DNA of 45,525 nt from Acidobacteriaceae bacterium (GTDB lineage: Bacteria; Acidobacteriota; Terriglobia; Terriglobales; Acidobacteriaceae). Positions 25,572-33,806 of the stretch are shown here, in pieces. The notes under the pieces were generated by a model that was given only the letters and a program-made list of their open reading frames with translations, had not been told where the DNA came from and ran no database searches. The stretch covers positions 1-45,525 of the forward strand of contig PKUV01000050.1 in assembly GCA_003131315.1 (NCBI GenBank), in the 5' to 3' direction. Both the position numbers and the translations under genes were made by a program. Position 1 is the stretch's first letter, and every line of letters begins with the position of its first letter.

Positions 25572-26993
25572 CTAAACCCCGACTAGTTCCTGAACGTTGA
25601 TTGGAACTTTTGTAAGAGTTTCGACACGAGCATCGTACTTACCCAGAGTGTTTTCAACCACGCAATAGTCGAAACCGGGGATCACCACGTCGTTCCAGCG
25701 GTCCCCTACGCCTCTTAACGCTACATCCAGCATGGTCACGATTTGGCGTCCCAACGGTTCGTGGCTGTCGAGTGTGATCGCCCCGAAGAATTCCTGGCAT
25801 TCGGTGTAGCCCGAATTGTGGGTGCCGGTATAGGGCTTCAGTCGCGCCAGATCGATAGTCTTGCCAACCCGGCGCGAAATCTCACCCGATCTCTCTGCAA
25901 AATAGTTGACCAACGCCTCTTCCTGCAGCCGAGCGGGCAGCCGCTCGCTTGCGACTTTACGGTACCAGTGATCGCCTACATCGTAGGCCTTCTCGACCAG
26001 GTCGAACCAAAAGTGTTGTTCGGCGGTAACCTTGGCAGGGGAATCGACCGCGATCACAGATCTGCGAATGCACGAAGTTAGTCCGTCGCGCTTGGGAGCA
26101 ACACCGACGTGCACCCAATCACCTTCGCGAATCGGGCGGTTCAATGCTGGCCCGATCAATGTACGGTTGGCATCATTTGCCCCCACCATGATTTGAAATC
26201 CATCGCGCTCGGAGCCCAGCATACGCCCAACCCAGGCTCCCCATGCCGCAACCTCCGTCTCCAGTCGCCCGGGACGAAGCACCGCCAGCATGGCGCGCAA
26301 CATAGCATCGGCAATCACGCACGCGTCCGCGATCAGGCGCATCTCCACGTCGCTCTTTTCGTACTTGACGCGGTAATAGAGTTCCTGGGCGTCGATGACT
26401 CCCTCGCGCCCGTACAAGTCTTCAAGATAGTCAACGATACCTGCCGGCACCACCTGCCGAGGGGTGAGTAGTGCAATGTGATCCACGTCTTTACCCGCAG
26501 CCGCTGCGATCACATCTTCCAGGCGCTCCGCACGTATGGGATACTTCTCATCCGCTAACTGCAGCAGTTCGACTTTATGGACCACCGAGCCCGAACGTCC
26601 CGCCAGCTGTTCAGCGACGTAGCCGCCCTCCAGCCCTGCCGCTATGTGAAAGCCCTTCGGTCCCACGATGCCGGCTACCTGCTCGATGGAAACATTTGTG
26701 TTTCCCCCAAGATAAGGAACGTCTCCGGCGTATTGCTCGTCAGAGAAAACCAGCCCTACCACGTGCCCATGTCGTTGGAGTACATCGCTTACCCGTCGAA
26801 CGCGGGCCTGGAATTCTTCGAGGGGGGCCATGTATTCACGGTCGAGTGCAGATGTGCCTTGAAGGATTCGTAAGACCTTGTTCAAATCATCGCGATGCAT
26901 GTCTAGAGAAGATCCTGATCGACTCATTCCAACATTATGCATCCCAGCAGCCCGTGGTGGAAGTGGTGTGCTCACTTGGTGTCTTAGCTCCAT
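25572..26993 (-). CDS. Creatinase/aminopeptidase P-like (M24 fold) protein with a degenerate metal site
   Basis: About 473 residues with the two-domain pita-bread layout: an N-terminal creatinase-N-like domain (about 40-190, VVGLVFSDEQYAGDVPYLGG) and a C-terminal M24 domain starting at EKSDVEMRLIADACVIADAM. In active M24 peptidases the segment after GD-V reads DxG…SDxTR and supplies two metal aspartates. Here it reads GDWVHVGVAP…SCIRRS, with Gly and Cys in those places. The later GHGIGLxxHE motif is also altered (GTHNSGYTECQEF). It is therefore probably not a metallopeptidase; a metal-free creatinase-like hydrolase or a binding protein is more likely. The start is uncertain: ATG at 26993, or internal Met at about 26927 or 26900. 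An IS fragment abuts its 5' side. Confidence 0.65.
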   Translation of the reverse strand: MELRHQVSTPLPPRAAGMHNVGMSRSGSSLDMHRDDLNKVLRILQGTSALDREYMAPLEEFQARVRRVSDVLQRHGHVVGLVFSDEQYAGDVPYLGGNTNVSIEQVAGIVGPKGFHIAAGLEGGYVAEQLAGRSGSVVHKVELLQLADEKYPIRAERLEDVIAAAAGKDVDHIALLTPRQVVPAGIVDYLEDLYGREGVIDAQELYYRVKYEKSDVEMRLIADACVIADAMLRAMLAVLRPGRLETEVAAWGAWVGRMLGSERDGFQIMVGANDANRTLIGPALNRPIREGDWVHVGVAPKRDGLTSCIRRSVIAVDSPAKVTAEQHFWFDLVEKAYDVGDHWYRKVASERLPARLQEEALVNYFAERSGEISRRVGKTIDLARLKPYTGTHNSGYTECQEFFGAITLDSHEPLGRQIVTMLDVALRGVGDRWNDVVIPGFDYCVVENTLGKYDARVETLTKVPINVQELVGV

Positions 26994-26999
26994 AATTCT

Positions 27000-27410
27000 G
27001 TCACCCGTTAATGGCAACGTGAAAATGTCACCCCGTGAACAGGGAGACATTTCGATTGAGCCAGAAGGAGCTGCAACGCGTGGCAGTTATTTCCAAATGC
27101 GTGAAGGGGGAGTTGGCGTGTGTCAAAGCCGCCGGACTCCTTTCCTTAAGCGTCCGCCAAGTCAAGCGCTTGAAGAAGCGTATGCGCGAAGACGGGGAGG
27201 CGGCTTTGGCTTAACGCCAATCGCGGGCGACCCAGCCACCGCCGCCTGCCTGATGCTGTGCGGGAGCGCATCGTGCGGCTGGCACGCAGCACCTACGCCG
27301 GCTTCAACGATCACCACCTCTGCGAGACACTTATCGAGCGCGAGGGCTTCTCGCTCAGTCGCGAGACCCTTCGCCGGCTGCTGAGTACGCAAGGTCTCGG
27401 CTCCCCTAGG
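27000..27410 (+). mobile_element. Truncated, frameshifted transposase fragment (IS1202/ISNCY-like)
   Basis: From a TTG at 27056 the frame reads LSQKELQRVAVISKCVKGEL, then AAGLLSLSVRQVKRLKKRMRE, the N-terminal helix-turn-helix of ISNCY/IS1202-type transposases. A TAA at 27212 interrupts it. In the next frame it continues ANRGRPSHRRLPDAVRERI through HLCETLIEREGFSLSRETLRRLL and ends near 27410. The catalytic core is missing. The left end, TGTCACCCGTTAATGGC at 27000, followed by a second TGTCACCCC at 27027, may be the original terminal repeat. The right-hand break is where the receptor relic begins. Confidence 0.75.
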
Positions 27411-27414
27411 CTCC

Positions 27415-27684
27415 TTCGGCAATGTTGGACGCGACACGATCCAGGACCCCGGCTACCGGGATTGGGATTCTTTCAATTTTCAAGAGCTTCCATACTTCGG
27501 AGAAAACCACCCTGGAATTCCGTTCCGAGTTCTTTAATGTGCTGAACCACACGAATTTTCTGTTGCCCAGCCTGGCCCTCAGAGCGGAAATAATGCCACC
27601 ATCTTGGGAACGCCTCAGTTCGGCTTCGTAACCGGTGCGCGCGATGCTCGCAAGATCCAGTTCGCCTTGAAGTTTTCGTTTTAG
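27415..27684 (+). pseudogene. C-terminal ~90 codons of an Oar-type receptor with two frameshifts
   Basis: Read across frames, the DNA encodes FGNVGRDTIQDPGYRDWD, then SIFKSFHTSEKTTLEFRSEF and FNVLNHTNFLLPS, then ATILGTPQFGFVTGARDARK and IQFALKFSF followed by TAG at 27682. This is the standard last barrel segment of Oar receptors (compare EMRFEFRADFFNIWNH and FIQFAMKFYF at the end of the receptor at 2275). Frames change near 27475 and 27570. It is oriented as the receptor start at 22064, 5.2 kb away, and probably belonged to the same gene. Confidence 0.8.
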
Positions 27685-27717
27685 CGGGAGCTACAGGGCA
27701 GAGCTGAGCCAGTCGTC

Positions 27718-29034
27718 TTATATGCCGCAAGCCGTGGCATAAACATGTAGGACAGTTCGGATGTGTTCTTGAATCATGTCTTCGGCATGCGTCGGCAGCC
27801 GCCCAGACCTTATCGCCTCGTACTGTGAAGGCAGGTGTTGACTGAACAACGTTGGAGGCGCCGGGCAGGCATCAAGGTTGGCGCGAAGTTGGGCCAGTTC
27901 TTGCTGAACCTTAGGGTCGCCCCAGTAGTACCGGCAACGGTCGCTGTAACTGTAGATGCGCGCCAGATGTATCTCGTCTTCACTCCCGTGGTAGTAGGAT
28001 CGCCAGTAAACAGGATTGCGCAACATGGCGGCTTGGAGCGCTTCCCGGACTTGCGAAAGACGAACTCCCCTTCGATGCGCCAGCAATTCCCGCTCGATTA
28101 CGCCTAAGGCGAAGACAGCCTCCCGGAACGCGAATGTCAGCCACGGCCCCACTTTCAAGATCGCGAAATGGTCTTCCACCATCTGTGCAAGAGCTGCGGG
28201 CTTCTGGTAGTCCGTGGAGTGCGCCTCGTAAACGAGAGCAGGAGTCTCCGGCAAGGCGGAAGAGAGTGCCATCGCTTTCTGCCGCTCATAGTCGAAAATC
28301 ACGTTTTCGCCAAACTCCACTCCGGGCTGCACCACCATGCCAATCACTCTTTCCCACGCCGCCGCCACTCTCTGCTCGTCGAAGGCCGCGCGGAAAAGTT
28401 CCAAGGTGTGATCAATCTGGTCGGCCGGGGATACTGCGGGAGGCGCTCCCGGAAGCGATTCACCCCCCGGAGCCGGAACTTCGGTGCCGATGACGTAAAG
28501 GAGAGGGGAAGAACCTTGCGGCAAATCTTCAAACGCACTTTCGGCAGCACGACAGAGGATGGCGGCTCGTTGCGCGATGGTGCGCTGGTCAGGCCCCGAT
28601 GTTGCGTCATCGGCACACGCCATACTCGCATCGAGATGAATCTTCTTGTATCCGGCGAGTACACACGAGCGAACCAGTTCACCAGCGTTGTGCAGCGCTA
28701 CATCCAAAGGCTGTTCGCGCCAGGGGTACGGGCCCAGGTGGTCGCCGCCCAGCAGCACGCGGTCCCGGGGAAGTCCACCATGCTGCGCCGCGGAGTGAAC
28801 AAACTCGGCGAACTGAGATGGAGTTTGTCCGGTGTAACCGCCCAATTGATTCACCTGGCTGGAGGTAGATTCGACGTGCAGGACTGATTCATCTTCGACG
28901 GCCTGCTGAACGGCTGCCGCAATGACGCTGGGGTGAGCCGAGCAGACGGCGTACACTCCCACTTTTTCGGAGCGGCGATTGCGACTGATGATCTCCCGCA
29001 ATCGCTCGCTTGCGTTTTTGGGCTGAGGTTCCAC
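27718..29034 (-). CDS. kbaZ: Tagatose-1,6-bisphosphate aldolase accessory subunit, KbaZ/GatZ family
   Basis: A 438-residue TIM-barrel protein of the KbaZ/GatZ/AgaZ family. GVYAVCSAHPSVIAAA, the LHVESTSSQVNQLGGYTGQTP segment, RVLLGGDHLGPYPW and YKKIHLDASMACAD are hallmark motifs. In E. coli GatZ and KbaZ are non-catalytic partners that stabilise the class II aldolases GatY and KbaY, which split tagatose 1,6-bisphosphate to DHAP and glyceraldehyde 3-phosphate. No GatY/KbaY partner lies in this window. The start is a GTG with no good ribosome site, 11 bases after the upstream glycosidase stop, so translation is probably coupled. Together with AgaS at 41097 it marks a galactosamine/tagatose 6-phosphate pathway. 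Confidence 0.9.
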   Translation of the reverse strand: MEPQPKNASERLREIISRNRRSEKVGVYAVCSAHPSVIAAAVQQAVEDESVLHVESTSSQVNQLGGYTGQTPSQFAEFVHSAAQHGGLPRDRVLLGGDHLGPYPWREQPLDVALHNAGELVRSCVLAGYKKIHLDASMACADDATSGPDQRTIAQRAAILCRAAESAFEDLPQGSSPLLYVIGTEVPAPGGESLPGAPPAVSPADQIDHTLELFRAAFDEQRVAAAWERVIGMVVQPGVEFGENVIFDYERQKAMALSSALPETPALVYEAHSTDYQKPAALAQMVEDHFAILKVGPWLTFAFREAVFALGVIERELLAHRRGVRLSQVREALQAAMLRNPVYWRSYYHGSEDEIHLARIYSYSDRCRYYWGDPKVQQELAQLRANLDACPAPPTLFSQHLPSQYEAIRSGRLPTHAEDMIQEHIRTVLHVYATACGI

Positions 29035-29045
29035 GGTAGGCCGCG

Positions 29046-31160
29046 TTAGTCGGGCCGGGCCTCGAGCAGTAGATGTTGGTTGAACGCGGCAGAAATTGTG
29101 GCCTGGGGGCCGTGTACGCTTCCGAGATCTTTATTGTTCACATAGTCCACGATGTGATAAGTGCGGTCCTGCAAACCGCGCAACTGAATCGGCCCACTCC
29201 AATGGCGGGCGAAGAACGCATAGTATATGCCCTGGCCTTTGCGGATAACGTGAGCCTCCGGGCGGTCAAACCCTATGTCGTAAAGATCTCCGAGATACTC
29301 GCCTCGCGAGAGCATTTTGTCTTTGTAAATGTGCAACCACTCCTCAAAGATCTTCTGTCGCTGCGGTGTCAGGTCCGACTTGCTGTGCTTTTTGACGAGA
29401 TTCGGGAGCACGAACTGGGTGCCCACCACTCCGCCCACCCCCACCGTAGAAGCGAAATCAATCGCACCGTCGCTCAATTCGACGTGGTCACCAAAATAGG
29501 GAACATTGTCGCCCATGAGCGCTTTCAACGTCTTGCCCTTGGAGCGGATCTGAAACGAACTTTCCGGATCGGATGCCACCGACATATTGAAATGCGGCAT
29601 GGTGAAAAACGAATATGCAGTACCGCAAGGGCAAAACTCTACCAAGGCATCCGGTTTTACGCTGCGGGCCGTTTCGTAAATCTCCCGAAAAAAATCGGGC
29701 AACGCTTCCACCGAGTCCTCCGGGCGTTTGTGGTGGTGCGCGGGATTGTAGCAGGGAGGAACGGCGTTCATGTGCTGACCATCCAGCTTGAGGCCGTCGA
29801 ATCCCCACTCCCCGAGGATCTTACGAACCAGCGCTTTGTGGTATTCCACAACCCCTCGGTCGGCGGGACAAAGATAAAACGAGTTCCACCACGAAATCTT
29901 CCGCTTCGATCCATCGCGATTCAGCAGAACGAAGTCGGAATGATCCTTAAGTAGCTGCGAATCCGGGACGGCACTCAGCGGCGACCACCACAGCTGGGCT
30001 TTGAAACCCTCTTCATGGATGCGATCGACAAGGGCTTTCATGTCAGCGTCGCCATGAGGAAACTTCTTGGGGTCGACTGCCCAATCGCCGTAATTGTTTT
30101 GCCAACCATCGTCCAAAGTGACCCAGGAGAAACCCATTTTCTTAACTGTCGGAAGCGTGTCGTATATTTGCTTGAGCTGCACCGACCGGCCGTAGCCCCA
30201 GGCACACCAGATCGGGCCAAAAGCGCTGTCGGGCGCCGAAGCCATTTGAAATCCCTGCCGGACCATCCGCCGGCGGTACTCGGTGAGCGCCTGGAAATAG
30301 TCGCCCCGGTGTACCGCGACGAAGGTGCGCAGCGTGTGAAAGCTCTCCCCCGGCGCCAGAGTGAGTTCGCGAGAGGAGTGCACCGCCTCGCGCGCATGAC
30401 CCGCGTCCGGCATGGAAACGGGAAGCGATATGAGCCGCGGCACGGGTTCGAGGTGACCCACTGCCAGGCCGACGTCCTTCCGCCAGACATCGACCACCGG
30501 GGTGCCCCCACCGTAGTCGCTGGCATTCATGCCCAGATAATTCTCCTGATGGAAGCCGGGACGCAAAGGGAGCACCCAATCTGGACGCTTCTCATAGGAT
30601 CCGCTCTGATAGGACCAGAAAGCTGGATCCGAGGTAGACACTGCCGCGTCGATTAGATAGGAGTGGTTTGTCCAGCCGCGGATCTCCAATGGCGGAGCTC
30701 CGGTATTGGTGTACTCGACGTCGAAAACAGCCATGGTGGGAAAGTCGTCATAGATGGTCACTGAGACTGTCTTGCGCAGCGGCGTCACTCCGCCCGTGAC
30801 CACCAGTCGCCGACCCGTCCCAAAGGCGTCGGTAACCGACTCGAGTTTCTGCGACAGGACCGGGAAATCTCTCCACTCTCGCTGTTTCCCATCGGCAGTC
30901 TCCGACCTGGAAAAAGGTCCCGTTACCAGTTCCCTGTCGTTAAACCGGGCTATCACGCGGCTTCGCAGATTGTGATCGAACTCGATCCGCAGCTTGGGAC
31001 TCTCGATCTGCGTGGCGACCTCCGATGTTTCGGGCAGAGTGGCCTCAGAACGAGATGCAAAACCACTGCGGAGCTGACCGGCAGGCAAGGCGGTGCGAAA
31101 AAGAAGAAGCGCCGACAGCATCAACGTAGTGAGAGCGAGTTGTCTGGCATGGTGCATCAT
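29046..31160 (-). CDS. Exported GH36-like (clan GH-D) alpha-galactosidase or alpha-N-acetylgalactosaminidase
   Basis: A 704-residue secreted enzyme with a signal peptide ending near residue 28 (FRTALPAG). It belongs to the same subfamily as the lipoprotein at 5862: FSWVTLDDGWQNNYGDW, GEWGFDGLKLDGQ and the PPCYNPAHHHKRPEDS loop with a histidine cluster. Asp460 of KLDG fits the nucleophile and Asp531 of ASDPES the acid/base. FCPCGTAYS (about 509-517) matches the ACPCGTPPS of the paralogue; this Cys-x-Cys-Gly loop near the active site may define substrate choice. The C-terminus ends AAFNQHLLLEARPD. It is followed after 11 bases by KbaZ, so release of the sugar and its later catabolism are transcribed together. 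Specificity for Gal or GalNAc is not decided. Confidence 0.87.
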   Translation of the reverse strand: MMHHARQLALTTLMLSALLLFRTALPAGQLRSGFASRSEATLPETSEVATQIESPKLRIEFDHNLRSRVIARFNDRELVTGPFSRSETADGKQREWRDFPVLSQKLESVTDAFGTGRRLVVTGGVTPLRKTVSVTIYDDFPTMAVFDVEYTNTGAPPLEIRGWTNHSYLIDAAVSTSDPAFWSYQSGSYEKRPDWVLPLRPGFHQENYLGMNASDYGGGTPVVDVWRKDVGLAVGHLEPVPRLISLPVSMPDAGHAREAVHSSRELTLAPGESFHTLRTFVAVHRGDYFQALTEYRRRMVRQGFQMASAPDSAFGPIWCAWGYGRSVQLKQIYDTLPTVKKMGFSWVTLDDGWQNNYGDWAVDPKKFPHGDADMKALVDRIHEEGFKAQLWWSPLSAVPDSQLLKDHSDFVLLNRDGSKRKISWWNSFYLCPADRGVVEYHKALVRKILGEWGFDGLKLDGQHMNAVPPCYNPAHHHKRPEDSVEALPDFFREIYETARSVKPDALVEFCPCGTAYSFFTMPHFNMSVASDPESSFQIRSKGKTLKALMGDNVPYFGDHVELSDGAIDFASTVGVGGVVGTQFVLPNLVKKHSKSDLTPQRQKIFEEWLHIYKDKMLSRGEYLGDLYDIGFDRPEAHVIRKGQGIYYAFFARHWSGPIQLRGLQDRTYHIVDYVNNKDLGSVHGPQATISAAFNQHLLLEARPD

Positions 31161-31222
31161 TCGTCGTCACGACGGCATGGATCGGATTCCCGGGCTCTGG
31201 AATAGCTTACGAGAAAATAATC

Positions 31223-31245
31223 GGGCCGCACCGCCGGTGCGGCCC
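31223..31245 (-). terminator. Rho-independent terminator after the beta-helix gene
   Basis: GGGCCGCACC and GGTGCGGCCC form a perfect 10-bp stem around a 3-base loop. On the minus strand it is followed within two bases by the T-rich run TTATTTTCT. It sits 22 bases after the beta-helix stop and before the GH36-KbaZ operon, separating the two transcripts. Confidence 0.8.
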
Positions 31246-31267
31246 AGTCCTGCATTCGTCCCGGACG

Positions 31268-32782
31268 CTATTGTTCGTATGCTCCAATGTCGATGTTCGA
31301 TCCCTGAACTCGAGGATTCCCTGCAAAATCCACCGTCCCGACGACGCTGGATCCCAGGTTAATGCCGGCGTTCACGGCTCGCGAACCGGACTGTACGTGA
31401 AGGTCCGGCGTGGTCATATTAACGAACAGCGGATCGGCGTAGGTCGAATTATTGTCTTTGCCGGTTGCCGTCTGGTAGGTCGTAAAGCCGGTGTAGGTTT
31501 TCCCGATCCAAACCCAAGTCGTATTGTTGGCATTCAGTGGGGAGAAATAGAGGTTGTAATCTACGTCCGCAGGGTTTGAGGTGGAGTTGGTAAAGCTGTG
31601 GATCAGCAACCCCTGTGACGTGGCGTACACGATGTTGTTCTTGAAGACGTTGTTGGTCGCGTGATATTGGATCTGGAACTCGCCGCTGCCGGTATTCTTG
31701 CCGTCGTTCTCGAACAGTGTGTTGTTCACGACGGTAACGTTGTCGCTCCCGCCCACGTGGCTGCTGTATCCCCCAATGGAAATTCCCGCCGAATTCCCAA
31801 AATAGATGAGATTGTTGCGCGCGGTCACGTAGCTGGTGACTTTGCCGGAGTGTTCACTGGCTATTTCAATTCCCAAGTCCACGTTGTGGATCAAATTGCG
31901 CTCGACGACGATGTTGGTGCCGCCATCCACGTAGATGCCGTCGGAACACCAACAATTCTTGGAATAGGAGGGATTGCCCTGGGAGCTGATGTTGTGGACC
32001 GTGTTCAGGCTGATCAGACCGTTGCGTGCGCGGTCGTAGCTGGAGTTGGGCGACACCCCCTCGTAGCCGATGGCGTCGATCCCGATATTGTTGTTGTCGT
32101 GAATCAGGTTGTTGCTCACGGTAAAAGTGTCCACATTGCCGTCCAGCGACATGGATTCACTGCAGCCGGTCTTCAGGTTGTTCAGTTCGTTGCCACTGAT
32201 GGTGATGTTGTTGAGCGAGGCCGGGGCTTGCGTCCCGTAGACCGCGATGCCCAAGGCGTTAGCGTTGCAGCCGGTTGCCGAGGTCACAATATCGTGGATG
32301 TGGTTGTTTAGTACCTGAATGTAACTCCCGGCGCCGGAGATGTAGATGCCGACGGGGACAATGTTCCTGCTGCTGGTTTTATAGTTGCGGATCTCAAAGC
32401 CCTGGATGATCACATAACTCTGGCTGGCAAGGTTGAACAGCCCATACTGGCCGCCCGGAATGCTCAACCCGGTGCCGTCCAGGGTAGGCGTCTGGCCGGA
32501 GTAGTTCTGGAAGGTTACGTAGCCAGCGGTCGCAGATCCGGACACCGGAATGTTCACGGTTTCGTTGTAAACCCCGCCGAGCACATTGACCGTGTCGCCA
32601 GCCTGGACGTGATTTGCGGCCCACTGCACGGTCCGCCAGGCGCTGCCTGTGGAAAGACCACTATTGTTATTGTTGCCGGAGGTGGAGACGTAGTAGGTGG
32701 TGGCAGACGACGCCGCAGCCACACATGCCATCAGAAGGCCAATACCCGTGACGACGAAGAACCCGTGAAGGAACCTTTTCAT
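31268..32782 (-). CDS. Exported right-handed parallel beta-helix protein (pectate lyase/polysaccharide-active fold)
   Basis: A 504-residue protein with a signal peptide to about residue 27, then TTYYVSTSGNNNNSGLSTGSAWRTVQWA, the usual start of exported beta-helix proteins (choice-of-anchor Q type). Many helix-coil repeats follow, rich in Asn, such as ITISGNELNNL, FTVSNNLIHDN and VTVVNNTLFEND. The end, DFAGNPRVQGSNIDIGAYEQ, is the standard C-terminus of this group. The fold is used by polysaccharide lyases and hydrolases, but no catalytic set is certain. The start is an ATG with AAGGAG six bases upstream. It has its own promoter region with a DeoR-type site and its own terminator, so it is probably a single-gene transcript of the same regulon. 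Confidence 0.82.
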   Translation of the reverse strand: MKRFLHGFFVVTGIGLLMACVAAASSATTYYVSTSGNNNNSGLSTGSAWRTVQWAANHVQAGDTVNVLGGVYNETVNIPVSGSATAGYVTFQNYSGQTPTLDGTGLSIPGGQYGLFNLASQSYVIIQGFEIRNYKTSSRNIVPVGIYISGAGSYIQVLNNHIHDIVTSATGCNANALGIAVYGTQAPASLNNITISGNELNNLKTGCSESMSLDGNVDTFTVSNNLIHDNNNIGIDAIGYEGVSPNSSYDRARNGLISLNTVHNISSQGNPSYSKNCWCSDGIYVDGGTNIVVERNLIHNVDLGIEIASEHSGKVTSYVTARNNLIYFGNSAGISIGGYSSHVGGSDNVTVVNNTLFENDGKNTGSGEFQIQYHATNNVFKNNIVYATSQGLLIHSFTNSTSNPADVDYNLYFSPLNANNTTWVWIGKTYTGFTTYQTATGKDNNSTYADPLFVNMTTPDLHVQSGSRAVNAGINLGSSVVGTVDFAGNPRVQGSNIDIGAYEQ

Positions 32783-32865
32783 GATTGACTCCTTAGCTTT
32801 CCCGAGGTGCCTTGTATTGCGCCCAGTTCGACAGCTCGGGATCTTGCGGGATATTACGCTTGCTT

Positions 32866-32881
32866 ACTGTTACTTTCGTTT
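32866..32881 (-). promoter_or_regulatory. DeoR/AgaR-type operator upstream of the beta-helix gene
   Basis: On the minus strand the 16 bp read AAACGAAAGTAACAGT, identical at 14 of 16 positions to the site at 33822-33837. It follows TTGACA (minus strand, 32894-32889) after 7 bases. The preceding context is also shared: both copies have CGCTTGACA. An A-rich element with AAAG repeats between -35 and -10 is in keeping with DeoR-family operators. Confidence 0.6.
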
Positions 32882-32980
32882 TGCGGCTTGTCAAGCGAAT
32901 CCTTCGCCCCGCCGCAGCCCGGCTCAGGACGACGCCGTCGGGGACTTCAACAAACCCCGTTCCAGAATCGGCGGAGAAGG

Positions 32981-33799
32981 TCAGACCACTGTTACCTGAA
33001 CTCCTGCTTTTCTCAGGGCGGCCAGGTCTGACTTCGGGATTCCCCGATCAGTGATCAAGTGGTGCACCGCCGAGGGTGGCGCGATCGCAGATAAGCTGCG
33101 CCGGCCAAACTTGCTGGAGTCGCACACTGCCACGGAAACTCTGGCCACGTCCATCATGGCACGATTGACTTCCGCTTCCAGCAGGTTAGGTGTGCTCAGT
33201 CCATAGTGCACGTCGAAGCCATCGACGCCCAGGAAAAGAATATCGGCATTGAGACGGCGCAGCGTCTCTTCCGCGATGGGCCCCACCAGGGAGAATGAGT
33301 TTTTTCTCAACGTGCCGCCGGTCAGAATGACCTCGAGGGAAGAACCGGAGAGTTCCGCGGCGATATTCACTGCATTGGTGATGATAGTGAGATTTTCGAA
33401 TTTGCGCAGCGCCCTCGCGATCGCAGTGGTTGTCGTCCCGGAGTCCAGAATCACCACCTGACCCTCTTTCACCATGCGGGCGGCGGCGGCGGCAATCTGC
33501 AGCTTCTCCCGGCGGTGGAGCTTCTCCTTCTCCCGCAACGTCGGGTCTTCCAGGGCACTTTCCTGCGCCGGCAGCGCACCGCCGTGGCTGCGGTGAAGAC
33601 GGCCGTGCGCCTGGAGAATGTCCAGGTCCTTTCGGATGGTGACCTGGGAAGTGTGGAACTGTTTTGCCAGGTCCACGACCAAGACCCGGCCGTCCCGATT
33701 CAGGATCTCAAGGATGTGTCGGCGTCGCTCCTCGTTCAGCACAGGTTCACCCCGAAAGACTCTCTCAGATTTCGTAACAAGGCTCCTCCCGCCCTGCAT
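32981..33799 (-). CDS. DeoR-family repressor (AgaR-like)
   Basis: About 272 residues from the ATG at 33799. A GTG at 33742, after GGGGTG, giving MLNEERRRHILEILN, is an equally good start and matches typical DeoR N-termini. Longer forms up to 33991 would overlap the divergent receptor gene and are rejected. The winged helix-turn-helix (TSQVTIRKDLDILQAHGRLHR) is followed by the sugar-phosphate sensor domain with VILDSGTTTTAIARAL, LTIITNAVNIA, VILTGGTLRKNSFSLVG and SSKFGRRSLSAI. AgaR members respond to galactosamine or galactitol-type sugar phosphates. It stands between the two halves of the KbaZ/AgaS locus, with sites of one motif in both flanking promoters. Confidence 0.88.
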   Translation of the reverse strand: MQGGRSLVTKSERVFRGEPVLNEERRRHILEILNRDGRVLVVDLAKQFHTSQVTIRKDLDILQAHGRLHRSHGGALPAQESALEDPTLREKEKLHRREKLQIAAAAARMVKEGQVVILDSGTTTTAIARALRKFENLTIITNAVNIAAELSGSSLEVILTGGTLRKNSFSLVGPIAEETLRRLNADILFLGVDGFDVHYGLSTPNLLEAEVNRAMMDVARVSVAVCDSSKFGRRSLSAIAPPSAVHHLITDRGIPKSDLAALRKAGVQVTVV

Positions 33800-33806
33800 T
33801 TTACGC

